DNA from: Tetracentron sinense
Lineage: Eukaryota; Streptophyta; Magnoliopsida; Trochodendrales; Trochodendraceae
Reading direction: 5' to 3'
Length of the DNA stretch: 64,000 bases
Assembly: GCA_015143295.1 (NCBI GenBank)
Contig: CM026568.1
Span: 13,770,607-13,834,606 of the forward strand
Shown: piece after piece, positions 1 to 12,800 of the stretch
How the letters are laid out: each line of letters opens with the position of its first letter
Position numbering within the stretch: position 1 is the first letter of the stretch
The notes under the pieces: generated by a model
What the model was told of the DNA's origin: nothing
The model's database searches: none
The model's input: only the letters and a program-made list of their open reading frames with translations
Translations under genes and position numbers: made by a program

Positions 1-540
1 TGAGCAACAAAAGAGAGACGTACATATTGATCATTTGATTATTGTTGGTGCCGCTTTTCTCCTAGTAAAATTTCGTCTATGTTTCCAAAAAAGCAACACA
101 ATTTGACAGAAAGTTCATTTTTTTTTTTTTTTTAATTTGACAAAAAATTCCTTACAATTCTAATTTAAAATTGTACGACATACTTGAAGTACCATGTGCC
201 TAATCATAATGTTGATGTCACCATGACATGGTATAGGCATGCACCAAGGAGTGTCGTGTCGTGTCCAAGTGTCGGCACGACAAAATTTGGGAAAACTGAA
301 GTGCCTAGGTAACACTGTAATTAACTCATAAAGAAAATTTCAAGAATTAGAAGTTAAAACATTACAGAAGTTACAGGAATTAAAGCAATTACAAAATATT
401 GATAAAACAATTTCGGCAAAAAACATATCAATGTAGAGAGACCACTTGTCCCATAAAAAATAAAAGAAAAAAAGAGTTGAGAGAGAGGGAGTAGAGACGA
501 AAGAGAGAGAGGTTGGTTCCTTTGTGGGGAGCGGAGAGGG

Positions 541-574
<34 letters not shown>

Positions 575-992
575 CGAGAGAGAGAGAGAGAGATTGTGTG
601 ATAGAAAAGGATCGACTGAGAAAGGGGTACTTGTCAATTGGGGAGAGACAAAGAGAGGGGAGGGAGCCTCCTCCCTCTTTTTCTTTCTTTCGAACAGTGG
701 CTTGGGCTTTAGAGCCTTAATCACCCTCCCTCCTTTTATATTTTGAAAAAAATAATTACGAGACTTGGTTGAGTCAAGCAAGTTGATAGGGTTAAGTCGA
801 TTTGACTGACTCAACTGAGTAACTTGTTAAAATGGGTTGCATGCGAGTTTAGGGTTGAGTCAACTTGAAACCCTATTGAGTTGGCTCGACGAGTTTTAAA
901 ACAATGCTTGAAAATTAAATCTAGTAAAAAGCTATACTTAAAACCAATAGAGTTACCAAACAAACCCTAAGACCAGTATACGTCATTTCTTG
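1..992. other. WDR12 intron or upstream sequence without recognisable exons
   Basis: I found no WDR12 exon here. It holds a poly-T run near 119-133, the GA microsatellite, and at about 760-900 repeated 'gagtcaa/cgagtt' motifs ending 'cgagttttaaaacaatg'. Those motifs resemble one end of the hAT-like element at 11673-12141. Confidence 0.5.
541..593. repeat. (GA)n microsatellite
   Basis: GA dinucleotide run interrupted once by GGGAC; the surrounding 470-660 is strongly GA-rich. Confidence 0.95.
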
Positions 993-1000
993 GTGTGAAG

Positions 1001-1976
1001 CATGGTTCAAAATATCGGTATCGGTCGCCGTATTGGTAAGTCCAAAATAGGATACGTATTGACGTATCGGTACTGTATCGGTTTTATACGGTGGAAAAAT
1101 TCAGGATATGTTAAAAAAAAAGCTTGGATACGTTAGGAAAAACTTGGATACCTTACATAAAATCTCTTTTAATGCAAATATAAGCTAAAAACAAACTAAA
1201 TGATGGCCTCCAACTACATTTATAATCATACATATGAGAGTTAACAAATTTATAAGTTAAAAAAGGTGTGCGCGCTGATACATATGTATGAAAATATAAA
1301 CTATAGTTACTTAACTAAGTAATTCAATCTCACTTGCATTCATAAATCAAAAATATGAAAATACATAGACCCTTGTATTCACAAATCAAGTAACATACAT
1401 GATAGAAGCTCAATTCCACATTAAGCTTCGGGCCTGCTCATACTCTATCATTGTGGGATCAGGAATTGGGTAGAGTGATACATTATAAGTGGTCCAGACA
1501 TGATGACACCACTGTATCCAAGTCATCATCGTGCGGTACATGCTCAGGTACATTTGTACATATGCCTGCTGCTGAGTCGTGATCTGTCCATAACTGTCAA
1601 TCGACGACTGAGACTGAGCATCATAACCAGTGGCTCCTGATAAGTAAGTAGGACTGGGCTGGGGCATCATAACCAGGGGGATAACCTTATTTACATACAT
1701 ATTAATATCTAAAGTAATTGAAAGTAAAATCAAGTTAAAATCATTTACTTAAATAATATGTAAATAAGTTGTGTGTATCGGGTTTGTATTGTGGATCCTA
1801 ATGTAAATGGAAGGAGAAAAAAAATTAATTGAAAAATCCGCGTATCAAGTGTATCGGGCCTGTATTGGCCGAATACAATAGAGTTTTTTTTTCCAGCGTA
1901 CCAGTGTATTGGGTAGCTCCAAATAGGATACGTATCGGTCCGTATTGGTCGATACGTATCGATATTTTAAACCATG
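1001..1976. mobile_element. Non-autonomous hAT-like element, 8-bp TSD GTGTGAAG
   Basis: The left end reads CATGGTTCAAAATATCGG; the right end, reversed, reads CATGGTTTAAAATATCG. Both are flanked by GTGTGAAG (993-1000 and 1977-1984). Subterminal 'gatacgtatcgg'-type motifs are repeated at both ends. The 8-bp TSD and CA..TG termini fit the hAT superfamily; a 9-bp reading (GGTGTGAAG) would favour a Mutator-like element. It sits in a WDR12 intron, ending about 100 bp before the exon at 2079. Confidence 0.75.
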
Positions 1977-2078
1977 GTGTGAAGAACCAATATTTTCTTG
2001 TGATATATTTTAGCAATAATAAATAATGGTGTTTTTTAATTTCTAGTAGAAATTGCACTAATATGTCCTATCTGGCAG

Positions 2079-2445
2079 GTTCGTTTTGACAGGGTGCTAT
2101 GATGGTTTTGGAAGGTAATTTCCTAACTATTAGTTAATTATACTTTTTAGAATTTCTTTATAACTTTAATAGTTTTTATTTAACCACCTTCTTCATGGTA
2201 AGGAACTCAATAAATGTAAAGATGGTCAACATCCGATGTGGAAATTTTACCTTTTCTAGGATATGGAAAGACGGTGGATTTTGTATGCATATCTTTGAAG
2301 GACACAATGATGCAATTACTTCTGTCAGTGTCATCAATCCAAAAGGTACAAATTAGAGAAAATTACCATTTAATAGCATGTTCATTTCCTTTATGAGGAC
2401 AAATACATCAATTTAATGCAGCTGCTATTTGATGTAGTACAATAG

Positions 2446-2495
<50 letters not shown>

Positions 2496-5400
2496 ATGAA
2501 TGTGAAAATTTAATTACAAGGGTATCAAACTTTACTAAAAGTACGTTCATACTTCATAAAAGAAGAAAAAAAATCTACATCTGATTGGTTAGCGCAAAAG
2601 TGATGCGGCAAAGTGTGTTTTCTCGTGAAAACCAACTTTCCATGTGTTCGGTTTGTGAGAAGTTCAGTTTTCTCAAGAAAACACTTTCTTAATAGTGTCA
2701 GTTTTCATGTACTTTCCATCAAATTTTCCCCAACCAAAAATGGTCATTTTGCTAGAAAAGAAAAGCATGAAGTTTGATAAACAATGGTTTCCCAAGTTGC
2801 CTTGCCAATGGAATGCGTTGAGAGGTCGGGGAGCGAGTTAGTTTGATGTCCTAGGTTGAGGAAAGACCTAAACGATTGAAAAGTTGAAGATTTGCAGCGT
2901 CTTCTGATTTGTCTGAGTTCCTCTTCCCCATGTACCCCAGATTAATGATTGTAGGATTTGGTCTAAAAGCAACAATTGTTGATTTTTAGTGAGATCATTT
3001 TTACAATCCTTTGCCCCTGTACATGCACTTATTTCCTTTTAAGGCTGTTTGGTCCACCCATATTCCATCAAAGGTATCTTTCTTCCTCAGGTCAACAACT
3101 CTAAATAAGATTCTTACTTTGGATCATTTAAAGAGTAGAGGGTGGAGTATGATAAATCAGTGTTATTTGTGCTCGACTAAGGAAGAGACTATGAATCATT
3201 TGCTCTTGCATTGTTCGGTTGTCTTTGAGCTTCTTTCTTTTCTTGGATAGGTGTGCAGTGGGTCTTTCCATTCTCCTTTTTACCTTTCTTATCGGGTTGG
3301 CAATTGACGTCGGGTTGGCAATTGACGTCTTTGGTTGGGGCTAAAGAAGCTATTTGGATTATATTACTTGTAGCCATTTCTTGGACCATTTTGAAAGAGA
3401 GGAATAGTTGCGTTTTCGATAATTCATCGTCTACACATTCTCGAATTATTATAACTCGTGTTCGGCAATTGATTGTGGAATGGAGCTCCATTACTCAGAT
3501 GGATTAGGAAGTGAGGGATATTACTATGAGTCAGCCTCTGTACTTAGTGTTGTTGATTTTCCCTTGTTAGTCTGTCTCTCTTGCTTGTTAGTTACTCTTA
3601 GTTTACATCCCTGTAAACTGCTGTAACACCTTCTATTTATCTGATATTTACCAGGGAAAAAAAAACACAAGTAAATGTGCAAATTCAATACTGAAATTTA
3701 AGAAAAAGTTACTTTTCATACACTTTCTCTTCTAGCATTCTTGCAAACTGAACACGTCCAGAAAAAGAAAACAACAATTTAATTGCAAATTTTCTCGTGA
3801 ACTAAATGCGCGCGAGAAAAGTAGTTTTCTTTTCTTTTCTCTTATTTTCCCCTTTTCTAGCATCAGTTTTCTTGTGAAATGAACCGACGCTAAAAGCGAA
3901 AGAAAACGAAGTTATGGCAGAGCTATTGAATTCTTAGTACTTGTAGAAGCTCGAAGGGCAGTTTCCCTGACTACTGAGTTCAAGGATTAGAGAATCGTCG
4001 TCTTTACGCAGCCCGCCAAGTCCCTTGAAGAAGCATTTCTTTTATGGTACAGCCAACTCAAAAGATTTGGACGCATCACCTATTACTCATCCAAGATTTA
4101 AAACTTTGGTTGAGTCTGCAACAATATTTCCTTCCTGAAGAACATGCATAGAACATCTAGGTAGTCAGATGTTTCCATAATCTTCTCCATGATAGATACT
4201 AACCTAATATCCATGGGTGTGGACTCTTTGTTGATATTTTTAATCACGTTAAGGGGGTTGCTTTCCGTGATGCTGGGTTGCCTAAAGGCTATATTTCTTC
4301 CCATAAGAGATCTGAAACATTAGGATTTTTTTGACATATTACCTGGGAACAACAACTGAACATCTTTTTTAAGATCTGTTGAAAAACCATCAATGCCAAA
4401 ATGCCCGAAAGTTTAGATTTTTGCCATTATATCTCTAAAGATGGCTCTTTTCATAATTTTGTTTTAGTAACTATTTTATGTGTACGAGCTTACTTTGTGC
4501 ATGTGTATGTGCATAAGCAATCATCATTGTAGTTATCCATTGATTTGGAAGTGCTGTACTACTACAGGTGTTGAGAGTGATACCAATTTGTATGTAGCCA
4601 CTGCTTCAAAGATCGAACACTGAGACTATGGAAGGTAAAGGGAAGAAGTCTCTGCTCTTGACTCTGAATGGGAATTTTGTTTTGTTTAGTACCCCCTTTT
4701 ACCCCCCCTAAAAGTTTGATGCAGAGGAGCCCCGGAATCATCCTACTACGATTAGAGCCTTTAAAATCCTGCGTGGGCATATGTCGTCCGTACAAACTGT
4801 TGCAGCATCTCCTCCTGGAGATATGGTCTGATCTATTTATCTTCACCTTTGAGTTATCAATGATAACATGCTCGAAATGAAACAAGCAAGCTAAGCACAT
4901 GACTTCATTGTTTTGTGACGTTCACTTAGGTTTGCTCAGGTTCCTGGGACTGTACCATCAATTTGTGGCAGACAAATGATACTGAAAAAGAAGGCTCTCT
5001 AGTGTCAATAAAGAAAAGAAAAATGGATATTGAGTCCGAGGATTCCCAATTAGAGGTATTCATTCTTATGTTTCACCAAAATGATGGTAAAAAATTGGTA
5101 TTTCTGCCACAATTTGTCATTGTTAATGTTTTCCTAGACACATCACATGCGCACAGCGCACGTACATACAAGAATCCCCTTCATACTAATGACTTACTGG
5201 CTACTGCTCCGTTTTATATCTAACTATTTTGCAACATATTTGCCTTGGAAAAATGCCTGAAAGAAACTATTAGAATCTTCGTGGTCGGATGCATGTTTCT
5301 TGCTGTATTAACAATCACATATTTCCCCGGCCTAGTTTGGTCATTGCATCTCCTGTCTGATTTGCCTATCTGTAGGTGTGTTCAACTCGAACTCTTTCGA

Positions 5401-6781
5401 AGTGTTATGAGCACATTCTTTTGATGTCACTGATTACTCGATGAGAGTCCGAACTTTCCATGGATGCTGGGCACCTCTCTTCATTAGGTTGATGAGAACC
5501 TTAGAATCTCCTTCAATTTAGATGTTATGCCCTCACTCTTCCTTTGCTAGCATGATGCCTCTTCTTAGAGCCCAACTTTCAATTGTCAGGATATTATTAC
5601 TTGATAGCAAACTGGCCCAACTGGCCGGTCTGCCAATGTAGTGCCTCAGAATACATCCAACAGAAGCTTTGTTTTCTTTGTAAATGGAGCCATCAAAATT
5701 TTGTTTAATGTATGGGTCTTCTGGAGGTACACATTGGATTAGTGCCTATTCCTTCTTATGTCCTTGATTGCTTGTTGTACCTACAAGCATAGTTACCAAG
5801 TACGGATACAGATATAATACGACAATAATTCGTTCGGGAAGTACGGGTATTATACGGCAAAAACATGGTAAAAATACGGGAAAATTAAAAAATAATTAAT
5901 AATCATAAATAAATAGAAATCATGATATTAATTAATAACAATCATATAATATGGAATATGCGTTTAACACGGTAAAAGTACGGCAAAAACATGCGTATTG
6001 TACACGTTTAAATACATAATTCGTGTATTAAATGACGATACACGTAAAACACAACACGGCAAAAGTATGTAGTTTTAAACGGGACCCTCTCTAAAAGTAT
6101 TATACGGGTACTATACGAGTATAATATGTGTGTTTGGTAACTATGCTTGCAAAGTTAACACTAGAATTAGCTTCCATGAAACTTGAATAATAAAGAGTTG
6201 CTTTTCCCACAATTGGGAAGCAATCATGATTATTATTATTTTGAAGGTGCTAAAGTTCCTTGCTTCATGTTGATGCCATAAGATGAAGGCATTTTTTAAT
6301 AGCATTGTCAAGTCGAGCCTCTGGGTGCTTCAACTCATTCCTGTCTACTCTATTCACCCACTTAGCGGACTTGACCAAGAATTTTCCTCTTTTTGTGGGG
6401 CCCAAACACAACATCCTTTATAGGAAATGCAGATAAGTGAATACTCAAGATTAGATTACAATAACCTCTGTTAGGAGATCTTTTACTTCATCTATATATA
6501 CTAGTGGGTGGCACATGCGATGCACGTGAGAGCGAGGGGAAGGAGTTAACCACAATTAATAGGAGTTAAAAGGTACATGTGTTAACCCGCAGGTGCGATT
6601 GAACTCTCCTTGAGTTCAATCGCGATTGGCTGTGATTCTATTCTTTAAATACTAGATAGATGAGCAAGGGGTAGTTTGGGAATTAAAGTAAAATATTAAA
6701 TCAAAATTTTGTTTTATATAAGGGTAGTTTGGGAATTTCGGAAAAATCAGGTTACGCCTGCCTCTCGCATTATAATAGTAA

Positions 6782-6824
<43 letters not shown>

Positions 6825-9800
6825 TTCAGCACTTTATTAGCTAGGTTAGTAGTCTCTCTCTGCTATCCTTAGGGATGGCCTCTATGAGAGGTTTATCCAT
6901 GAACCAGTTGTCTAACCCCATAGTTGTGGGGAAGCTTGCTTTCATCACACCCCATTTAGTAGGCAAAGAGGGCTATATATGTGGGACGTGATGGGATAGA
7001 CCCGAGTCTATGGCCTAGAGTGTAGATCCTAACCATGTACCGTTGAATTGGAACCCTATTGGTAAATGATTGATATTATATAGTGCATCTCTACAACCAG
7101 TAATGTAAACCCTACGTGAATACCTTTGGATTAAATATTTTTTCACTTGATTTAATTATTTATCTTATTTTATCCCAACCCTAGAATAGAAGATTCAAAT
7201 TGGTTGATTTTTATACAAGGTCTACTATAGTATTAGTATGAGGCACCTAGGTCTCCTCACCTATATCATGTAAGGCAAAATCTAAGGTATGGCTGCCCAT
7301 ATTAATATAATGGGCATGAGGCTCCCATATCTCATTTCTTGTTTCTTGTTTCCCAATGATTTTTTGAGCCTCCCTTCCCGCTTCTTGCTTTCGCTTATCA
7401 TTTTAGTAACTATGGTCTAACCATAACATTAGCGAGCTACTATTCCAAACACCCATCTGAGACCCTTTTGGATGCTACTATCTACACCTCACTATACCCC
7501 TCCAAAGCAAGGATGACCTAGAATCAAATGTAATCTGAAAAAAACTTGCTCATGTTATGATATTTGGTTCTCTTAAATTTAACCTAAAAGCGATCTTTAT
7601 CCGTTGGGATATGCTAGCTCAACTTAGCCATGCAAGTCATATTCATGTGTGTCATCTTTTTAGTACATAGCCTATTTTTGTCCCTAGCCACTAAGGTTGG
7701 GGTTCTTATGTATTTTCCAATACGATATCATAAATGAGTAGAGTGTGAAGTATGACAAACCGTTGTTATTTGTGCCTACTCGAGGAAGAGACAGTAGATT
7801 ATTTGTTATTTCACTGTCTGGTTGTTTTTGGGATTATGGGTTTCTTCTTGTGTCGGTTATGTGTGGATTGGGTTTTACCATTCTTCTTTCCAAGTTTCTT
7901 ATCGGATTGGCAATTGACGACACTAGTCGGTGCCAATGAAGCAATCTGGACTATTTTCCCTAGAGCTATCTCGTGTTCATTTGAAAAGTAAGGAATAGTT
8001 GCGTCTTTGATAATTCCTCATTTTCAACTTGGATTATAGCTCGGATTCAGCGCTTGATTGTGGAATGGTGTTCAATTACTCAGTTGGGCGTGGCAGTGGG
8101 TGATATCTTGTTGTGAGGAGTTGTGTTTTTGTACCCGTGGCATGTTTTTCTTTTGTCTTTAGTTCCTTTTCTGCTAGTTTTGTTTAATTTACATCTCTGT
8201 AAATTGCTTGTACTTCTTTTGATCTATTAATATTCTCAATAATCAATTTTTTTAATGAGTCCAATAGCTCTATGAAGCATTTTCCTGAATTTATCTGAGA
8301 CATTTTTGGAAACTGAGAGAGACGATTTACCTTGATTAACTTTTTTTTGGCTTTGAAGCTATACGATAGAGATCATGCAAATCCTTTAATTTCAATAAGG
8401 CTACGAGATTGGACTTAGCAGATATCAAGCACACTCATATGCAAAGAGTATATGAAATATTTTAGGTTCTCTTCTAGATGTTTTAGTATGTGTTTGGATT
8501 TTCCTCCTGCTTTGTTTTCTGGAGATTGTCCTGGACATGGAATTCTAACCTTCTAGGCAGATGATAAGAATGTATGGGGATAGAGGATCCCCTTGCTTTA
8601 GGCCTCTTGATGGTTTAATGCTACCAGCAGGTGTGTCATAAAGGGTTATTGAATTAGGTGGTGCAGAGATACATTGCATTAACTACCCAATCCACTTCTA
8701 TCAAAACCCCTTTTGCCTATGGCAGCCATGAAGAAGTCTCATTCTATTGTATTGTATCTTATGTCTTCCTCATATTCAGTTTTAAACACATCCAACCCTC
8801 CCTACTGTTTTTCTTCCCTAGAGATGCTATGATCTCATGAGCATTTAAGATATTGTTCGTAATCTGCTTTTAAGAACAATTGCTTCCTGAAGGGACAAAC
8901 AGGTGTTTGACAAGACTTCTGTATTGGTTGAGCATATCTGTGTTGCTATTTTATTTTTGATGTTATCTTGATCAGGAATTTTTTGACGTGCTGGGTTATC
9001 TGCTTTTTTTTTCACCAGGGGTAGTTGCTTCTGTCAGGGATGTTAGTTTCTTCCTTGTTCACAAATCGGTGAACTGTTTTCTTTATGTATCTATCATCAG
9101 TTTTGATATATTATCCTCATTACGAAAAGAAAAAAAAAAAATCCCTGAAGGGGATAAAGGACCTGGTCTTGAATCGGTCTACTTCTATTTGCTTGGATCT
9201 TTGATATAATTTTGTAGCTGATGTTACAAAGACTTGTAGGTCTGAGGCGATTCACCTTTTCTGAGGTTCAATTTTTAGGAATTAATGTTCTAAATGTTTT
9301 GTTCATTTCTTTGAGGATATACTCGGAGTGAAAGGACATAACCTCACGCACTGTCCCTTGCAGTAGCCTGAAAGAATTACAGAAAATTCCTTTTTGTCCA
9401 TTTGGGACTTGAGCCTCAGGGACTGGATCTGCTTTGACTCCATTTCTATTTCCTCCATGCTCATTGGTCTCGTAAGACTGAGTTTTTATTCCTTTCTGAT
9501 GCACACCTCTATTGCCCCCAAGGCTGGTTTCAATTCAGAAGAGCCTTCTGACTGAAACCTCCTCTCAAAGCTATCAACCAGGACACAGGCTATATCTTGA
9601 TGGTTCTAGACCAATTCACCTGATTCCTTATCTATTTCCGGATAAGATTATGACGTGAAAGAATTTACCGTTTCTGTTGCCCCATTTAAGCCATGCAGTT
9701 TTGGCACTCTGCACACACACACACACACACACACAGAGTCCTAGCCTCCTCTGCTAAACCTGGTCTAGTTGGGTCATCCATTAAGTACTGGAAAAGTACA

Positions 9801-12800
9801 ATCTGTAAATTCTGTGTGGGGCATGGAAGGTTTGATCCTTTTGTTTCGGGAGGAATAGCGCCTCATCATTTTCAAGCTCAGTTGGTTTCATAAGGGGGCT
9901 GTTCACTACAAGCTATCAGCACTCTCTTAGATTGAACCACAATAAGATAAGTCCACGTTCAATCTCTAAGACGGGTTTCCTCTGAGAATAAAATAGAACA
10001 AACTAGCTTTTAGACTAACTTAAAGCACCCGTTAGGTTTCATTTTATGCAGAATATTTCTTTGGAAACCTTCGTTATCTCTATTCTTAATCCTTTGTGTA
10101 CCTTGGTGTTCGTTGTTGTCGGACTCTATATCATCGTTTGTGACCATATTCTCCATCCTCTTAAATTCTTTTTGCTGTCAGGTAGACTAGCAAGTCCGAT
10201 GTGACTCACAATAGAATATTAAGATACATAGTCTGCTATAGAAGGATTTATAAAATTTTAAAATAGTGCCTCTTTATAGCACAGTTTCTTTGACCTTCTG
10301 CATTGTGCTCGTAGAATAGTTTTATATTCTAAAACAAAAGTTAGAATCAAATTCATCACAATACATATTGCTTGGTAGGGATCTATGGAAATACTCGTAT
10401 TTATTGAGCTGTGAGATGTCAAATCCATCAGTATTTATTTTCTTATTCAAGACTTCAAGTTTCTTGCAATTCTCTTACTTTAATCTGTTCTATTATTTTG
10501 TGATCTTAAGATATTTTTCATCAGGAGCAGGCTATTTTTGTTCATATTGATAGCTTTCTGTGGCATTCAGGTGGAGGCCGTATCTACTCTTGTGGGGCAT
10601 ACACAGTGCGTCTCTTCTGTTGTTTGGCCGCAACATGAAACTATATATTCTGCATCATGGGATCATTCTATTAGAAGATGGGATGTTGAAACAGGCAAAG
10701 ATTCCTTGAACATGGTATGTTACCTTATGTTGGCCTTCTTTTGCAGTCAGTGGACTGTTTTTCATATTAAAGTCGACGAAATTGTCGTGCCAAAGTGTAG
10801 AGGCTTTGCTATCCCTAGAGAATCCAAGGATATAATGATTGTATCTATTTACCTGTGGTTCATAAGGATCTTATATAGTTTTACAAAATTCATCAGCACT
10901 AGAAAAAGGAAATCAAACCAGTTCGTCATGTCCCACTATGACCCAATGCCAGTGACAGATATTACAGGCTTAGATCTGGAAATGCCTTAAGAGTTAAGAC
11001 TATGTAACTTAGACACGGGAGTGAAGTTAGATGTGCTGGTGCTGTGATTTGGCTATGTGGTATTCTAGAGCCATAGCTACTTTAATGCCTAACAATCTGT
11101 CAAGCGGTGTATTCCCTATGCTGCATCATCGCGGCCTTTTTTATGTGTCATATTTCTCCAAGTTTCAACTTATTTTCAAACATTGGTTCTTTTGGTCTCT
11201 TCATTGGTGGCAATGCATAATAGTCTAGCACGTTTGATCTTTCTTGTTAAATGAGTTGGTTATGATGATGAGGCACATCATGAGAGTTCATTCTTCCTCC
11301 CCCATCTTCTAACCGCGTTGTGTATAGGCAGCTTTGTCCACATGTTTCGATTTGTCACCTCATTTATAAAGAAATTATTGTCTAGTCTCGAGAGGGAGTC
11401 AACAAGCAGGTGGGTCCAAATCTGTCGTGCCCCAAAATCCCACCTTGGCCTAATGGGACCTTGGGCCGTGACACCGCTTAAACACTTGACTTAATAACAT
11501 ACAAGGCAATACTAAATATACGAGTCTACAAAATTGACAATGATAAAATTCGATATAAAACAAACCATCAAGTACGACATGAGACCAATTCAACTTAACC
11601 CACAATTCGGATCATTCATCATGATCCCCATACAGAATCCACCCCTTAACAACATCAACTAAAAGTAACAAGCATAGTATTAAAACTCGGCAAGTCGACT
11701 TGAAACTCGGTCAAATCGACTCGACTCAGCCAAGATTCGAGTCGAGTTTGAGGTAAAATTCAGTTTTGACACTGAAAACCAAGTAACTCGTCCCAACTCG
11801 CCCGAGTTTTGTACTTTTTTTGTTAAAACAAAAAATCAAGTAAACCGCCTACCCAAGTCACTAAATTATGTTTTTTTTTCTTTTTTTTTAAACACACCCC
11901 ACCCACTCTTAAGTATGCATACGAAACAAAAGGGGGTGTTTAGTATATATTGAATTATATATCTTATTTTAGGCATGATTTATCATTAATTTTGAATTTA
12001 TACCATATATAGTATTAGAAAAATATTATATATGGTTGAGTTTTAGGTGTCATTACTTGGACGAGTTTTGCTCGAGTTTCCGAGTTGACTCTACTTGGAA
12101 AGTTTCCGAGTCGAGTCGAGTTTTCAGGTTTTAAAACACTGGTAACAAGTATCTTTTACAACCCTTTTTAACAATAAACAAAGTAGTAATAAGGGAACCG
12201 ATCAAGATCCCTAACTCCCTCCTCTGAGAGATCACTTTCTTGTTCTTCCTCCACGTACGCTTCCTCAGTCCATGGCTCCCCGGCTAGTTCCAGCTCCAAA
12301 TCTGCCTACAACATATCCGGTTGAGCACAAAAGCGTTCAATGTATATAAAGTCTAGCTAACAACATAATATCAGTATATCACCTGTACATAGTCAATATC
12401 ATAATTCATGACGTATTTACATAATCAGAGTACGGAAATCATGTGAGCATATCATGACATCAACTTGATTCGCGTAGACTCGTGTACTTGTTAGACTCTT
12501 TGACTTGATCTTACATGATGCATGTTCTTGTGAGATGCATACCTTGGCGTGGGCGGATACTTGTGAGCTTGTGAGATAGTCCTTGTGAGATACCCTGCCC
12601 CTGCTGGGCCAATTCTTATAAGATACCATGCCCTTGTTGGGCTAATTCTTGTGAGATATCATGTCCATATCCAGACCAATCCTTGTCAGATACCATGCCC
12701 CTGTTGGGCTAATTCTTTTGAGATCTCATGCTCCTGCTGGGCTATTTCTTGTGAGGTGTGTAATGCATGCATGCTTGAGAGACGTGTATAATCATGAGAC

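Noticed and set aside
428-814. Minus-strand open frame over the GA microsatellite
   Set aside because: It is a translated simple repeat (Ser/Leu runs), not a protein.
12573-12760. CRISPR-like array appearance of regularly spaced 33-bp units
   Set aside because: Units are contiguous with no unique spacers, and the context is a plant nuclear intron.
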